Shown piece by piece: positions 1-10,009 of a stretch of 64,000 nucleotides of DNA. Numbering within the stretch: the first letter of the stretch is position 1; the number at the start of each line of letters is the position of its first letter. Below the pieces are notes generated by a model that had not been told where the DNA came from, made no database searches, and was given only the letters and a program-made list of their open reading frames with translations. The translations under genes were made by a program, and so were the position numbers. The stretch spans positions 24,475,362 to 24,539,361 of the forward strand of contig OX235262.1 of NCBI GenBank assembly GCA_944472135.2, in the 5' to 3' direction. Origin of the DNA: Trichobilharzia regenti. Lineage: Eukaryota; Platyhelminthes; Trematoda; Strigeidida; Schistosomatidae.

Positions 1-3
1 TAA

Positions 4-181
4 TTTCCAAGTATTGGTTTTTTTAGGGATTTTGTTTGATTGAATGGAGGACTTCATCACGAGCTGACATCAGTTAGAGTATCACTGAAAGACCTGAGAG
101 TACTGGACAGCTGTTTCGTCAGCATAGTTTGAGACTCTTCATCAATACCCACCCACCGCCAAGGTTCGAACCAAGGACCGT
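4..181 (-). mobile_element. SINE-A (Sm-alpha-like), 5'-truncated minus copy
   Basis: Read on the minus strand, this has the B-box-like GGTTCGAAC core followed by the hammerhead-like block (TGATGAAGAGTC, then GACGAAAC) and the family's 3' tail (ATCAATCAAACAAAATCCC-like). The A-box half is missing. It is joined head-to-head to the plus copy that follows. The ribozyme block carries several substitutions, so this is an old, probably inert copy. Assignment rests on similarity to the other copies in this window and to the published Sm-alpha SINE as remembered. Confidence 0.75.
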
Positions 182-452
182 AAGGTACATCAGGTTGAAG
201 ATGAGGCAGTAACTCATAGAAGAAAACATTGCAAAGGGATCGCACTATGTCGTGAATTGGCCGAAGTTAGAATTTATGAGCTGGTCATTGGATCGGGTTC
301 TGGTGGTTGCTGAGTGGTCTACGACCTGGAAATCTGGCAGTGGGTGCGTGCTGCCGAAGAGTTCGAGAACGGGTTGACGAAACACTTGTCCAGTACTCCC
401 TACAGGTTTTCCAGTGGTTCTCTTACTGATGTCAACTCATGAGGAAAAAAAA
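182..452 (+). mobile_element. SINE-A (Sm-alpha-like), plus copy
   Basis: It starts with the family's leader (GCAGTAACTCAT, then GCACTATGTCGTGAATTGG), passes through a decayed tRNA-like region and ends with a diverged hammerhead-like block (GAAGAGTTCG, then GACGAAAC) and the common 3' segment (TTTTCCAGTGGTTCTCT, GATGTCA). The B box is largely deleted. Together with the preceding minus copy it forms an inverted pair. Confidence 0.75.
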
Positions 453-1039
453 TTTACTCAAGAGATGTTAACAAATAAAGAGTATATAATATAAAAAATA
501 TATATATTCTACAGTAAATACATTTCTTCTTGTGATTTGTTTGTTACTTTATTTTTTCCAGTGAATGATTGTTGTCTAACTGAAATACTTAATCTCTTTA
601 TTGTTGTATTCACTGCTGGGATAGTCGCTTCGATTATATCTGATGCGTATTTAGTTGATCATGCCTAGCAGTGGAATTCAATGTGTATATCTTTCCTCCG
701 GTTTGTGATACATCAGCTGAATGCACCTACATTCCCAGTTAGTTATTACGTTTCTACTACTGGACGTTTGAAACAATGCGTGTTGAATGGGAATATCATT
801 AGTCAACGGGGATGCAGCTGATGAGTCCTGAATAGACGAAATATTCATCACAGATTCTATAGCTAGTCAATGCCAACAAAATAACACTGTCTTGTTGTTA
901 TGTAGTGTGAATGTATTAATTATCTTTGTCACAGTGTGATTTCTCACATCTTCTTCTTACATAACTTCCCAAAGAAATTCTAAAGAGATATGAGAGTTTA
1001 CTGAGTTTAGAATAGTCAAGGTGAAACTTGTAAATAAAT
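453..1039. other. AT-rich spacer with a hammerhead-core motif
   Basis: No coding region is supported. It holds A/T-rich simple sequence near 480-520 and, at 791-846, a hammerhead ribozyme core described separately. Positions 662-716 on the minus strand also resemble part of a hammerhead (CAGCTGATG, then GAGGAAAG, then TTCCACTGC), but the essential A after CUGAUG is replaced. Confidence 0.5.
791..846 (+). ncRNA. Candidate hammerhead ribozyme core (type III layout)
   Basis: CTGATGA at 818-824 is followed by GTC (825-827), a 7-nt loop and the pairing GAC (835-837), then GAAA (838-841). The segment ATATTC (841-846) is the exact complement of GAATAT (791-796), which would give a 6-bp helix III. 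C797 follows U796, so the cleavage triplet would be AUC. These are the conserved hammerhead elements in type III order. The weak point is helix I (798-817), for which I see no convincing pairing. The helix II segment resembles the schistosome Sm-alpha ribozyme. It may be a decayed ribozyme or a chance match. Confidence 0.4.
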
Positions 1040-1335
1040 GTAGATTCACTTCTTCTGTATGGATGAGGAACTTGGCCAGCACGTCCTGAAAAGCGTTCAC
1101 GAAACGTTGCAAACTATTATCAACGGCTACCTCCCTTGCATATATTGAAGCTCTAATGACCAGAAAGAATTAGCAACAAGAAACTATGGGAACGAACCAA
1201 TCAGGAACCTATCCACCGACGTGTATTCTAAAGAAAACTGCGATGCATCAGGCACTTGCTGAAGAAAACCGCTGAATGATGTCAAGCTCGAAGCTATTGT
1301 CCAAGTGGAACCCGACCAGTGGACAACCAGTCCAT
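1040..1335 (+). mobile_element. SR2-like RTE LINE, 3' fragment
   Basis: Broken frames encode the C-terminal part of an RTE reverse transcriptase ORF, with recognisable pieces matching 'LQT-INGYLP', 'NEPI' and the late 'VQVEP' (usually ARVEP/WNPEGK). The order matches better copies in this window, such as 16842-17330. Frameshifts and stops make it a pseudogene. It ends abruptly where PLE sequence begins, without the usual tail. Confidence 0.6.
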
Positions 1336-1359
1336 TATTATATATATGTGTAAAACTTG

Positions 1360-2120
1360 TAAGATGTTAGATTGCAACGTAAAAAGGAAAGAAGATGGGA
1401 AGTGAAACAGGAAGTGTTTACAGGAAACCCACACATTCAAACAGATACTTGGATTTCCGATCATCCCGTCGTATGTCAGTAAAAATAGTATTGGTGAAAT
1501 GTTTCAGTGATAGAGCACAAAAACTAAGTTGTACCAAGGAAAATCTGAGACAAGAAATGATACACATAAAAGAAGCCTTGAAACTTAATAATTATTCGAA
1601 TAAATTAGTCAGGAAATATGTTAAGAAAAGGTAAACCAAAATAAGAAATGGTAGTAGCGATACTACTATTACTACTACTACTAATAATGATAATAATATT
1701 ATTGACTGCATGCATGTCAAATATGCGCATGACAACACCAACAATAAGGAATCTAAATCATCAGTGGTAATTCCATACAAGGGAGGAACCTCGGAAACCA
1801 CCTTACGCAGAATTCTTAACGAGGCAGGCAGCAATAAAAGCGACTGGCATTCAAACCACTCACAAACTCAATTAGAAATAAGCTTTGTTGGTTAAAGGAT
1901 CAATCCTGTGGAGCCTTTAAAACAAAACAATTTAGTTTATCTAATACCCTGCTAGAATGATCGTCAGCTCAAATACATAGGTCAAACTAGTAGATCAGGG
2001 TTAGTCAGACTAGCTGAAAACGTAAACCTAGCAAAATCTTGATTGGTTGACCGGAATAAGATAAGAAATTTAGAGAGAAGTTCAGCTATAGCACAACAAG
2101 CAGTTACACACGACTATACA
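1360..2120 (+). mobile_element. PLE family B, RT thumb plus GIY-YIG fragment
   Basis: Frames at 1368-1634 give MLDC-KRKEDGK then SVYRKPTHSNRYLDF, the thumb-proximal signature shared with the copies at 48039 and 47300. A repeat-rich linker follows, then 1710-1895 with SSVVIPYKGGTSETTLRRILNEAG, the linker conserved in this family. At about 1950-2030 a broken frame gives LKYIGQTSRSGLVRLAE, which matches the YIG part of GIY-YIG. The palm (YVDD) is absent. A stop and a frameshift lie between the blocks. PLEs are retroelements whose single ORF couples RT to a GIY-YIG nicking endonuclease; this copy is dead. Confidence 0.75.
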
Positions 2121-2460
2121 ATAGGATGAATAGGATAAGATGACAGTTTTAAAATCTCAAGTCACAGGGTGAAGAGATGGAGAGATTGATTATAGAAGCT
2201 TTACATGTCGAATCAACTGCAAATACATGTAGTAATAGGAATGATTCAACACCTGTCCATCTAGACATCTGGAAAATTCTACTACTCCAACGACGACAAA
2301 GAGGAGAAGACAAAAAAAAACTATAAAACTCAAGTTTCAAAGTCATATGATTACAATCGATATGATTATGAACAATAAATTTTGTTCAAAAATGTGTCTT
2401 TCAGCAAATAATAATAATAATACTGTTTCACTGTGTGATACATCTAATAAACAAACTAAT
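2121..2460 (-). mobile_element. PLE terminal (pLTR-like) block
   Basis: On the minus strand this matches the non-coding block also seen at 44640-44830, 47690-47840, 49850-49985 (minus) and 59830-60000: a segment around TCTCTCCATCTCTTCACC and CATGT-TTTG-TGTTGAATC. The part at 2420-2460 (TTTCACTGTGTGATACATC) recurs at 52530-52560. It has no coding capacity. Recurrence beside PLE coding pieces makes it a PLE terminal region. Confidence 0.55.
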
Positions 2461-2499
2461 ATGGCACAACCAGTCCAGTTGAAAAGGACTGCAGAGTAC

Positions 2500-2560
2500 A
2501 GGAATTAATGTGAATGTGCTGTTGAAGCCCTATTTTCCATTCAGGAGGATAGTAGTAATA
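2500..2560 (+). mobile_element. RTE 3' tail remnant
   Basis: Contains the RTE terminus TGTTGAAGCCCTATTTTCC followed by a diverged AATAAT-type tail. The same terminus closes the RTE copies at 16842-17330 and 61813-62408. Confidence 0.55.
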
Positions 2561-2929
2561 ATATCATGTGCCTCACAAAAGATACCTCTAATATCCATCA
2601 AAGTGGAATAGAAGTAACAACGGAAAAGTATTATTTTGTACAAAGAAAATAAGTTTATACTTGACAGTTGATTTCATCAGTCTACTACCAGTCTGATATA
2701 TCTATATTATCAGACAAAGGAAATCTTTACTCTGAGATGTTATTATAACAAGCCTAAGCCTACTGACGGCCTAGTTTCTATACACATTGTAAGTGTTTAA
2801 TAGGCGATATAAAATCATCATCTACTAGCCTGATATTCCATTATTAGTAGACAATCTACTCTCCGACTTCATCTAATCAAGGCTGACGAAATATACCACT
2901 GGGCAACTAGCGAAATAATCAACTCAAAA
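2561..2929. other. Spacer, no feature seen
   Basis: I see no gene, repeat match or structured motif here. Confidence 0.5.
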
Positions 2930-3180
2930 TAAAGTCTCATTTATCTACATATTATGTAGATGGAGGCAATCGGCCACAGGAAGCCTTTTTGACCTAGGTT
3001 TCGTGCTAGTTCACACTCACCGGTCAGCAAGGCGAATCTGCAAACTTGGAGCAACTCATGTCCCTTTTTGAAATTCGAACCCATGCCACCCAGTGCTGCA
3101 GTCAGAGACGTTACCACTGAGCTATTCGGACTCGCGACTGACCTCCTGTAGGGCTGTAGTGGATATTTTGATTTGACACT
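2930..3180 (-). mobile_element. SINE-C (tRNA-like repeat), minus copy
   Basis: The minus strand carries an A-box-like AATAGCTCAGTGGTAACG and, 40 or so bases on, a B-box-like GGGTTCGAATTTC. This is followed by the family body (AGGCTTCCTGTGGCCGATTG). The same body recurs at 3181-3478 (plus) and 54585-54930 (minus). The spacing fits a Pol III internal promoter from a tRNA ancestor. I do not know a published name. Confidence 0.6.
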
Positions 3181-3478
3181 AGTGACTACTGTGCTGTGTC
3201 TAGGCTACTGTAGTGACGCGGGTTCGATTCTCAGAAGGGACATGAATCCCTTCAGGGTTTCGGATACGCCTTGCTGACAAGTGCCAACTAGCACGAAACC
3301 TAGCTCCAAGGCTTCCTGCGGCCGATTGCCTACAACTACCTAATATCAACAAATCGATGTGCGCCATGATGGCGGGTTACCTAGAATGGTGGCCACATTA
3401 CAACCTGACTGATAGAATTCAGACTGCACCAAAGATAGGACTAGACACATCACACTAGTCACTAGTGTGAAATCAAAA
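3181..3478 (+). mobile_element. SINE-C, plus copy, head-to-head with the previous
   Basis: B-box-like GGGTTCGATTCTC at about 3228 is followed by AGGGACATGAATCCC and the shared body GGCTTCCTGCGGCCGATTGC. It then has a 3' part (GACTGATAGAATTCAGACTG, CACCAAAGATAGGA) also found in inverse orientation at 54600-54700. The A-box end is decayed. The two SINE-C copies meet 5'-to-5'. Confidence 0.6.
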
Positions 3479-4171
3479 CATTTATCCACATGATAGCCAC
3501 TCACACACACACACACAAACATACACTACCCTCAATCACGGCACATTGAAATGATCTGGTTAGCAGTTGGGGTTATCTACCTCAACTGGTATGATGTCAG
3601 CCAAGTAATTCCAAGGCTTCTGGTTCAAAATTACCGGCAACCTATTTTCCTTTTTACTTCATGTAAGCGTTCATTGTTTGACAGAATGATGCTTGGCATT
3701 ATGCTTGTCACTGGATTATACTATAAATTTTTACAATTTACTGTTATCACTGTAGACTTTGTGTGATTTAAATACATGAATACAAAAATTTCGACAATTT
3801 ATTTATCTTGGTACCCTAGAAATTTAGCCAACACTTTTGGTCATACAGCATTCTTGCAAACTCAAGAAGTTTATCACAATCTGACCTGATAAAATAGCAC
3901 GTATTCACTGACAAAAACAGAAGAAAACGAAACATTCATTGGATTTATTGTCATAATTTATATAGATTGTTGCATTATCATGACATTTGACGACAGAACA
4001 GATCATGCGAGAAATTGCATGCAAACTGTGCGATTCGTCTTAATAATGATAATAATACTAAAACAATCGCTTTATTCTGGACAGTGTTTATATAATTTAC
4101 AGAATTTTCAGCGAAATTTATTGCATTATAATTTCTCTTGGCTCAGAATCTTCAAACAAAATATTAATTAC
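3479..4171. other. Spacer with a short (CA)n run
   Basis: A CA repeat sits near 3499-3515. Several open frames under 75 codons lack any recognisable domain. I support no gene. Confidence 0.5.
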
Positions 4172-4436
4172 AGGATTTTCATCGTGAGCTGACATTAATT
4201 AGACAAGCAATAGAAAACCTGAGAGTACTGGATTTGATTGGTAGTAACCAGAAGGTCCTAGGTTCGAACCTTGGCGGTGGGTGGGTACTGATGAAGAGTC
4301 CCAAACTAGGGCGAAACAGCTGTCCAGTACTCGCAGGTCTTCCAATGGTTCTCTAACTAATGTCAGTTCATGATGAAAATCCTGTAACCAATCAAATCCT
4401 TACAAACCAACACTTGAATATCAATGAGACGCTCAC
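4172..4436 (+). mobile_element. SINE-A inverted pair (short minus piece, larger plus piece)
   Basis: 4172-4232 on the minus strand is the family's 3' segment (CAGTACTCTCAGG, then CATCA-like). From about 4236 the plus copy runs through a B box (GGTTCGAAC at 4261-4269), GTACTGATGAAGAGTCCC, GGGCGAAACAGCTGTCCAG and the 3' tail. Its hammerhead-like block is one of the best preserved in the window. The copy abuts a second plus copy in tandem. Confidence 0.75.
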
Positions 4437-4822
4437 TAGCGACTGGCCCTATTCAGGTAGGTAGTTACCTGGGGTTCTAGTGAGAAGTCGTGACCAGTAG
4501 GGTGCATCAAGTAGGGTGTGAGGGCATATACTCACCGAAGACTTTGGCTAGCGGTCGCACTATATCGTGAATTGGCAGACGTTAGAATTCATGGGGGGCC
4601 ATTGGATCGGGTCGCAGTGGCTTAATGGTATACGAGCTCGATTTGTAACCAGAAGGTCCTGGGTTCGAACCCCTGTGGTGGATGCGTATAGATGAAGAGT
4701 CCCAAACTAGGCCAAAACAGCTGTCCAGTACTCCCAGGTTTCCAATGGTTCTCTAATCGATGTCAGCTGATGATGAAATCCTGTAACCAATCACTCAAAC
4801 CCCTACAAACCAACACTTGAAA
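4437..4822 (+). mobile_element. SINE-A, near full-length plus copy
   Basis: It includes a longer leader (CACTAGCGACTGG, GTCGTGACCAGTAGGGTGC), an A-box-like CAGTGGCTTAATGGTATACG, a B box (GGGTTCGAACCCC at about 4671-4683), the hammerhead-like block and the tail. The ribozyme core is damaged (TAGATGAAG for CTGATGAAG; CCAAAAC for CGAAAC). It lies in tandem after the previous copy. Its leader is shared with the copy at 14928-15325, which defines a subfamily. Confidence 0.8.
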
Positions 4823-5118
4823 ATATTAATTAACAGTAGATGGCATGACACAAAGGTGTCTGACCGGAAGAGCACACCAATCTATACTGTTATTTTGTCT
4901 TTGCCTGCTTCAAGAAATGTATGGCATTTTGAAATTCTGTGCATTTGTTTGAATATAGAGAGGACTACGAAATTGTACTTTCATAATTTGAAAGATCGTG
5001 TCCAAAAGCGTAACCTGAAGAAAGGAATTCAGGTAATGTTGTGAAACACCTGCTTACTTTCTATAAGTCAACGTTCAGTCAGCATGTAGTAATCACAATG
5101 TTGATTTTTTATTTTTAG

Positions 5119-5164
5119 GCAAGAAAATGAAAAAGATACCAGGAGATATAACAGTGGCAGTTAT
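5119..5164 (+). CDS. Candidate short internal exon of an unrecognised gene
   Basis: A T-rich tract ending in AG (5117-5118) precedes a 46-nt segment followed by the strong donor GTAAGT (5165-5170). Read with two bases supplied by the preceding exon, it encodes QENEKDTRRYNSGSY without a stop and ends on a codon boundary. It then joins in frame to the next candidate exon. A second frame is also open (KKMKKIPGDITVAVM), so the phase is not proven. The preceding exon is not identified: a donor-like CAG/GTAATG at about 5034 exists, but its compatible frames contain stops near the donor. The gene is not recognised; support comes only from splice signals and open frame. Confidence 0.35.
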
Positions 5165-5252
5165 GTAAGTAAACGTTTTTAAATGTAAATACTGAAATTG
5201 GGATGAGCACAATTTTTCATCACCTCTAATCTTTTATTTTGCTTATTTACAG

Positions 5253-5294
5253 GATGCTGCCAGTGGACTTCACTTGACGACGGATTTGCAGTGA
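5253..5294 (+). CDS. Candidate terminal exon of the same gene
   Basis: A pyrimidine-rich acceptor (GCTTATTTACAG, ending at 5252) is followed by 14 codons, DAASGLHLTTDLQ and a TGA stop at 5292-5294. It is in frame with the 46-nt exon across an 88-nt intron. Very short introns and exons are common in schistosome genes. No polyadenylation signal of canonical form is obvious just downstream. The function is unknown. Confidence 0.35.
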   Translation, partial: DAASGLHLTTDLQ

Positions 5295-5907
5295 CACTGT
5301 ACTACAGTTTCTAAATACAAAATTCTCTCAATTATAAAAATTGATTTCTTTCTATAAACTAAATGAATTGCACCAGCATAGGACATAGGTGATAATAATT
5401 AGTAGCAGTCTTTTCGTTTGGAAGTAATACTAGTCAGTGCCTAATATGTCCTGTGAGGGCTGGAACAACGCTGATAAGCAAACCGAGTACGTTCTGATCT
5501 ACTCCTGGAAATGCCTAGAAAAAAAAACAGGGTACTGAATTAATGCCAGTCATGCTGAAAACCAGCACTGAGTTCTAGTTAGTGCCATTAAAGAATCCAT
5601 TTCAAAACAGATTCAGAATTTACTCACTATAGAATGTTAGAATTACTCCAGAATTAGTAAGATTTAATTCACCATTATAGTAAGCTTGAGTCATTAAAAA
5701 CTAAATTATAAGAAGTTGTGGAGTACATTTGAAACTCAGTGACATAAATCGGGAACAGTTATCTCAGGTATTAGCATACTTTGGCGCCTACAACTATGCT
5801 TTATCTCAAGTTTAGTAGAAATTAACAAACCGGTAGGTTGTAAATATTCTAAATACTCGTCAAGGTAAAAAATACGATTAGAGGTTATATCTTAGTAGAT
5901 TAAAACA
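5295..5907. other. Spacer downstream of the candidate terminal exon
   Basis: A/T-rich, with no repeat match that I recognise. It may include the 3' untranslated region of the candidate gene. No canonical AATAAA is seen close to the stop. Confidence 0.4.
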
Positions 5908-6108
5908 AAATGGTCTACGAGCTTGCTTTGTCACCAGAAGGTTCTGGGTTCGAACCCTGGCAGTGGATGGGTACTGATGAAGATTCCCAAAACTAGGATA
6001 GAACAGCTGTCCAGTATTCCTTGCAGGTTTTCCAATAGCTGTCTTACTTATGCCAGCTAATGATGAAATAGCCAAACCAATCGGCCCAGCTAACACATCA
6101 ACTGATTT
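5908..6108 (+). mobile_element. SINE-A, 5'-truncated plus copy
   Basis: Starts at the end of the A-box region (AATGGTCTACGAGC), with a good B box (GGGTTCGAACCCTGG), then GGGTACTGATGAAG, a diverged helix II and ATAGAACAGCTG (GAAAC is lost). It is immediately followed by a SINE-B copy on the other strand. Confidence 0.75.
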
Positions 6109-6111
6109 TTT

Positions 6112-6294
6112 TTTAATTTACAGCTTGATTCCACACTGTATTTTTGGTACAAGTATGGAATTTCGCAGCATGGATATCGGTGGCCCAAATTTTGCTGGCC
6201 GACCATAGATATCAGGTGTGCGTCACCGCGGGTTCGAACGCTGAACCATGTGCATGGTCAGCGAGAGTCCTAACCACTGTGCCACCGACGCTGT
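6112..6294 (-). mobile_element. SINE-B1 (tRNA-derived), minus copy
   Basis: The minus strand begins GCGTCGGTGGCACAGTGGTTAGG (A box TGGCACAGTGG) with a B box around GTTCGAACC. It continues with the family body (CACCTGATATCTATGGTCGG, GATATCCATGCTG, CCATACTTGTACC) and ends in GTGGAATCAAGCTGTAAA. Copies at 6863, 19083 and 41423 share the full length. Confidence 0.8.
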
Positions 6295-6862
6295 ATAGCG
6301 AGTAGGTGGACATTTCTGGAAAGAAGAAAGCGTCAATATTTAACTTTAATCCATTTCCCCACACGGCTGACTGTAAATCAACTCCTCGAAGAGTGGAATG
6401 CGAAGAAATGACAGGAGCAAGTATAAATAAAACTTGAATGTAGTTTAGATGAATTTAAAACTCAGTTCGTCTTTTTAAACCGTGTAAATTGAATTAAATT
6501 AATATAAAAAGCTGACTGGTCTTATAGCATAGCCTAAAAAACAACGCTTATCATAGCATTTCTATAATCATATAGTGAAATAAGTAGTACATTGTTTAGA
6601 TATTTGATATTAAATTCTGAATAGATAATTGTTTTTTTATGAGGTATTCATTTGGATGACCTAAGAGTTCTTGCTATTCTCTGACAGTAAATGCTGCTTC
6701 ATAATCACATGTAAGCATGTAAAATTTTTCAGAAGTCTGTACAGCAGTTATAATAGCGGGAAATAGAAAAAAAGAAAAAGAAATACTACTTTTGTAACTC
6801 CTGCTTTTCTCATCGACGTTCACCGACGTCTCTACTAGTTTTTTTAAGGCTTATGTCACAGC
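6295..6862. other. Spacer, no feature seen
   Basis: A/T-rich sequence without a supported gene or recognised repeat. It separates two oppositely oriented SINE-B1 copies. Confidence 0.5.
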
Positions 6863-7076
6863 CTGCGTCGGTGGCACAGTGGTGAGGACTCTCGCCGACC
6901 ATGCACATGGTCCGAGGTTCGATCCCCTGCCGACGCACACCTGATATCTATGGTCGGCCTGCAAAATTTGGGCTACCGATATCCATGCTGCAAAATTCCA
7001 TACTTGTACCAAAAATACAGTGTAGAATCAAGCTGTAACCAAAAATAAAATAAAATAAAAATAAATAAATAAATGT
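6863..7076 (+). mobile_element. SINE-B1, full-length plus copy
   Basis: A box GGTGGCACAGTGGTGAGG, B box AGGTTCGATCCCC, body ending in CAAGCTGTAACC and an A/T-rich tail of repeated AATAAA-like units (about 7043-7076). It is inverted relative to the copy at 6112-6294, so the two could fold back on each other across 570 bases. Confidence 0.85.
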
Positions 7077-7870
7077 TAACATGGTGTCTTATTGTACCCC
7101 AAAGAGCACTTCTATGGTTTCATTCTGCATGCCTGGAACTATATCTGTTCAATCCTTGGATGAATGTTCGAGGATAGTTTAGTTTCGTCTATGTAACACA
7201 TATCGTTTTCAGTTGTCTCCGTTACCTATCATTTCCAAAATAAGTTGAAACCAAACAATATCAATGCTTCAATCAGTGTGACTGACGCATAAATTGTGAT
7301 ATATTTCAAATGGTATATTCACAAATGGTCAAATGATTCACCTAAATCTGCGAAGTAATCACATTTCAAAGAACACACGGTACAGGATCATTTTATACTG
7401 TGGTTCGGTGATTTGACACGTTGTAGTTTCAGGTGTGATTCAATGAGTGCATTGTAAGCAATTGTTATCACTCCTACTCTTTTTGATTTCTATAGTGGCT
7501 AACGTCAAATAGCATATATCTACTCAGGTTTTTGAATGTTTACCAAAGTTATATGTCGAGCAACATGCTATTTTCGTTGAAATAAAATCTGACTTTCTCA
7601 TAAGTTGAATGAATCAACATATTTCGACGTTGTATGGGATTGAATTTTCACCAACACTGAGTTCTCAGCCAGATAAAGTCTGAAGTCAGTTGGTTTGATA
7701 ATGCTTTACAAAACTTCTTTTTAAAATGAAAGTACACTCAGTCATCGAAATAAAATCCCGACATGGGGTTTGTTTTCAATTTCACCAGCACTTATTGTTC
7801 AGTAAACCTCGCCTAGATTACTACCTCGTTGGTTTTCTAGCCGGTCCCAAGCCTGGATAAAGAGGTAGGG
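7077..7870. other. Spacer, no feature seen
   Basis: No open frame of note, and no recognised repeat. Two short stretches (7590 and 7740 regions) contain GAAATAAAATC but are too short to classify. Confidence 0.5.
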
Positions 7871-8607
7871 TTGTGGCGTGGTTCTAGCAACTTCACCCAA
7901 AACTTAACCAAAATGGCTATAGAAACTTCAAAGCATAAATATATTAAAAATACTAAAAATTTAAACAATAACCTTATTTTTCGCTGGAATCGGGGAAGTG
8001 AAATGACGCAGGCTGGTGAAAGCCTTCGGGAAGCCAGTCAGCCGATGTGCCTTCTTTCGATGAAAGCAAAAATGAGGATGGGTAACTGGAATGTTCGTAC
8101 AATGTATGAGGCTGGAAAGGCTGCCCATGTAGTCACGGAAATGAGAAGATATGGAATAGAAGTGTTGGGATTCTGTGAGAGCAGATGGAACCGATGTGGA
8201 AGGTGCCAACTATCAACTGGAGAGATAGTAATCTATTCCGGTCACCCAGAGGACAATCACGAGCACACCGAGGGAGTGGCCATCATGATGTCACCAACAG
8301 CAGCCAAAGCTCTCATGTAGTGGGAACCAATCTCCTCCAGGATAATGACAGCCAGGTTCAACTCAAAAGGAAGGAAGGAAGGAAGGTTACAATCATTCAA
8401 TGCTATGCGCCTACAAACGTCTCAGAACAAGAGAAGAAGGAGGAGTTCTACAGACAACTACAAACAATAATGGATAACGTCCCAAATGGCGATATAAGAA
8501 TCCTGATGGGTGATATGACTGCGAAGCTAGGAGGAGACAATACAGGAAGAGAACTCACTATGGGTCGTGAGGCCTTCGGTGAAATGAACGACAATAGACG
8601 AACATGA
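7871..8607 (+). mobile_element. SR2-like RTE LINE, AP-endonuclease fragment
   Basis: The frame from 7871 reaches MRMGNWNVRTMYEAGKAA at about 8072, the start of an RTE-type apurinic endonuclease domain. It continues with GFCESRW, a Y-GH segment and TEGVAIM. A TAG at 8318-8320 and a frame change follow, then KVTIIQCYAPTN and a GDMTAKLGGDNTG block to 8607. These are the standard endonuclease motifs (N, E, YAPT, GD-N). The frame change lies in a GGAA repeat (about 8371-8390). The RT domain is absent, so this is a dead, 3'-truncated piece. Confidence 0.8.
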
Positions 8608-9039
8608 AATCCACATTCTAGAATGCATGTCTAGTCACCATCAACCAGAGCAATGTTCTGGCTGTGTATTTGAACTAATTTGGTTGAAACATGTTTGGGT
8701 GTAGTGGTGGTGGTGGTGGTGGTGATGATGCTATTGATGATGACATCAAAGTAAAAATCGACTAGAGAATTACTCAAAACCAGGAAGCATCAGATAGTTG
8801 ATTCTCCCTATTCTGGGACCTTTTAGTAATGCATGATCTCATATATATAGAATTGAGTTGATGACTCTTTTTATTTTTTGGAGGCAGTACAAACAAGTTA
8901 TTATTCATCATTCACTTCCTACCGTTACTTTCATCATCAATCTTCAGCATTTTACTTCTATCTCTTTGGGATAGAAAATCAATTTTTCAATTAATTTGAA
9001 GAAAGTACGATGCTTGATCTATTTCGAAATTTATTTATG
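8608..9039. other. Spacer with a (TGG)n microsatellite
   Basis: A (TGG)n/(GGT)n run lies at about 8699-8723, followed by GATGAT units. Nothing else is supported. Confidence 0.5.
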
Positions 9040-10009
9040 GAAACAAGATTTTGAGCGAACAATTGTTTCCGATAACTTCTTCTTCAGGCTCTACAGTTAA
9101 AAATCCATGAATAATAGAGTACATATAGGTCGTACTCAAAGGAATTTATCTTTACGCACTCGTAAACATATTCCAGTTTGGCTTGGGAAAAGAGCAACCA
9201 AATCATTAAATAGTGCAATTCTGTCTCGTCTAGTGGATAGCGAACACAGCATCAAAGTAGATGAGCCATTTACAGTTGTGTATCGAGTACCGAATAATCT
9301 CCCCAAAGGCACACGATTACGCCTATTAGCCACACCTGAGGCTTTAGAGATTAATAGAGAGAGACTAGACCTATATGTACAGAAAAAACTTATTCACTCT
9401 CTTTGTCCACCCTGGCCCACTATAAGGTCACCAGGATCATAATTTTTCATACTACTATTACCATTATTGTCATTTTGTGATATCATGTTTTTATTATCCA
9501 TTTCTTCACCCAGTTTATTTCACCTCATCGTCACCCTTACTTTTTGTCAACCTTTATGATTTTATACTAAGCCTGCCAAATCTGTAACATCTTATTATAA
9601 TTTGCAATTTAGCCTCTTTATTTTATCATCACACATTATCAGTCAGCCCTCACATTCAGTATCCCCTTTGTTAATATGTGTATTTGTATGTATTTGGTGG
9701 TTACCGCATTTCTCTCACCCCAATGACACTTGTAATCTGTTGACTATAAAACAACACTATACACCACCCAATTGTTCATTCACACTTCATCACAATTTTC
9801 CTGACTATACACCCTATACACATTAAATTGACTATGTTATGTAATGGACTATCATCATCTCAACTTATACATGCACCCCAATAGAGTTTGTGATATTATT
9901 ATCATTTGCCTTTATTGGCTATATGTACTCTATTATTCATGGATTTATGACTGTAGAGCCTTCAGAAGAAGTTATCCAGACCACAATTGTTCGCTCAAAA
10001 TCTTGTTTT
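9040..10009 (+). mobile_element. PLE family A reduced to GIY-YIG between inverted repeats
   Basis: Arms at 9040-9129 and 9919-10009 are near-identical inverted repeats (each holds AAGATTTTGAGCGAACAATT or its complement). The left arm runs directly into an open frame, 9107-9442 (111 codons, ATG inside the arm). This gives HIGRTQRNLSLRTRKH, ALEINRERLDLYVQKK and SILSRL-like blocks: the GIY-YIG domain from just after its first tyrosine, and the conserved C-terminus. The RT domain and the N-terminal half of GIY-YIG are missing. The 3' region (9443-9918) is non-coding and T/C-rich. It is non-autonomous or dead. Confidence 0.8.

Noticed and set aside
4600..4690. Possible tRNA genes (A and B boxes with correct spacing, here and in many other places)
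   Set aside because: The boxes sit in long repeated units with the same downstream body and tail, and the sequence does not fold into a proper tRNA cloverleaf; they are SINE heads.
5119..5164. A micro-exon gene of the schistosome type
   Set aside because: Those genes have many short exons whose lengths are multiples of three; this segment is 46 bases and only one such exon is seen.
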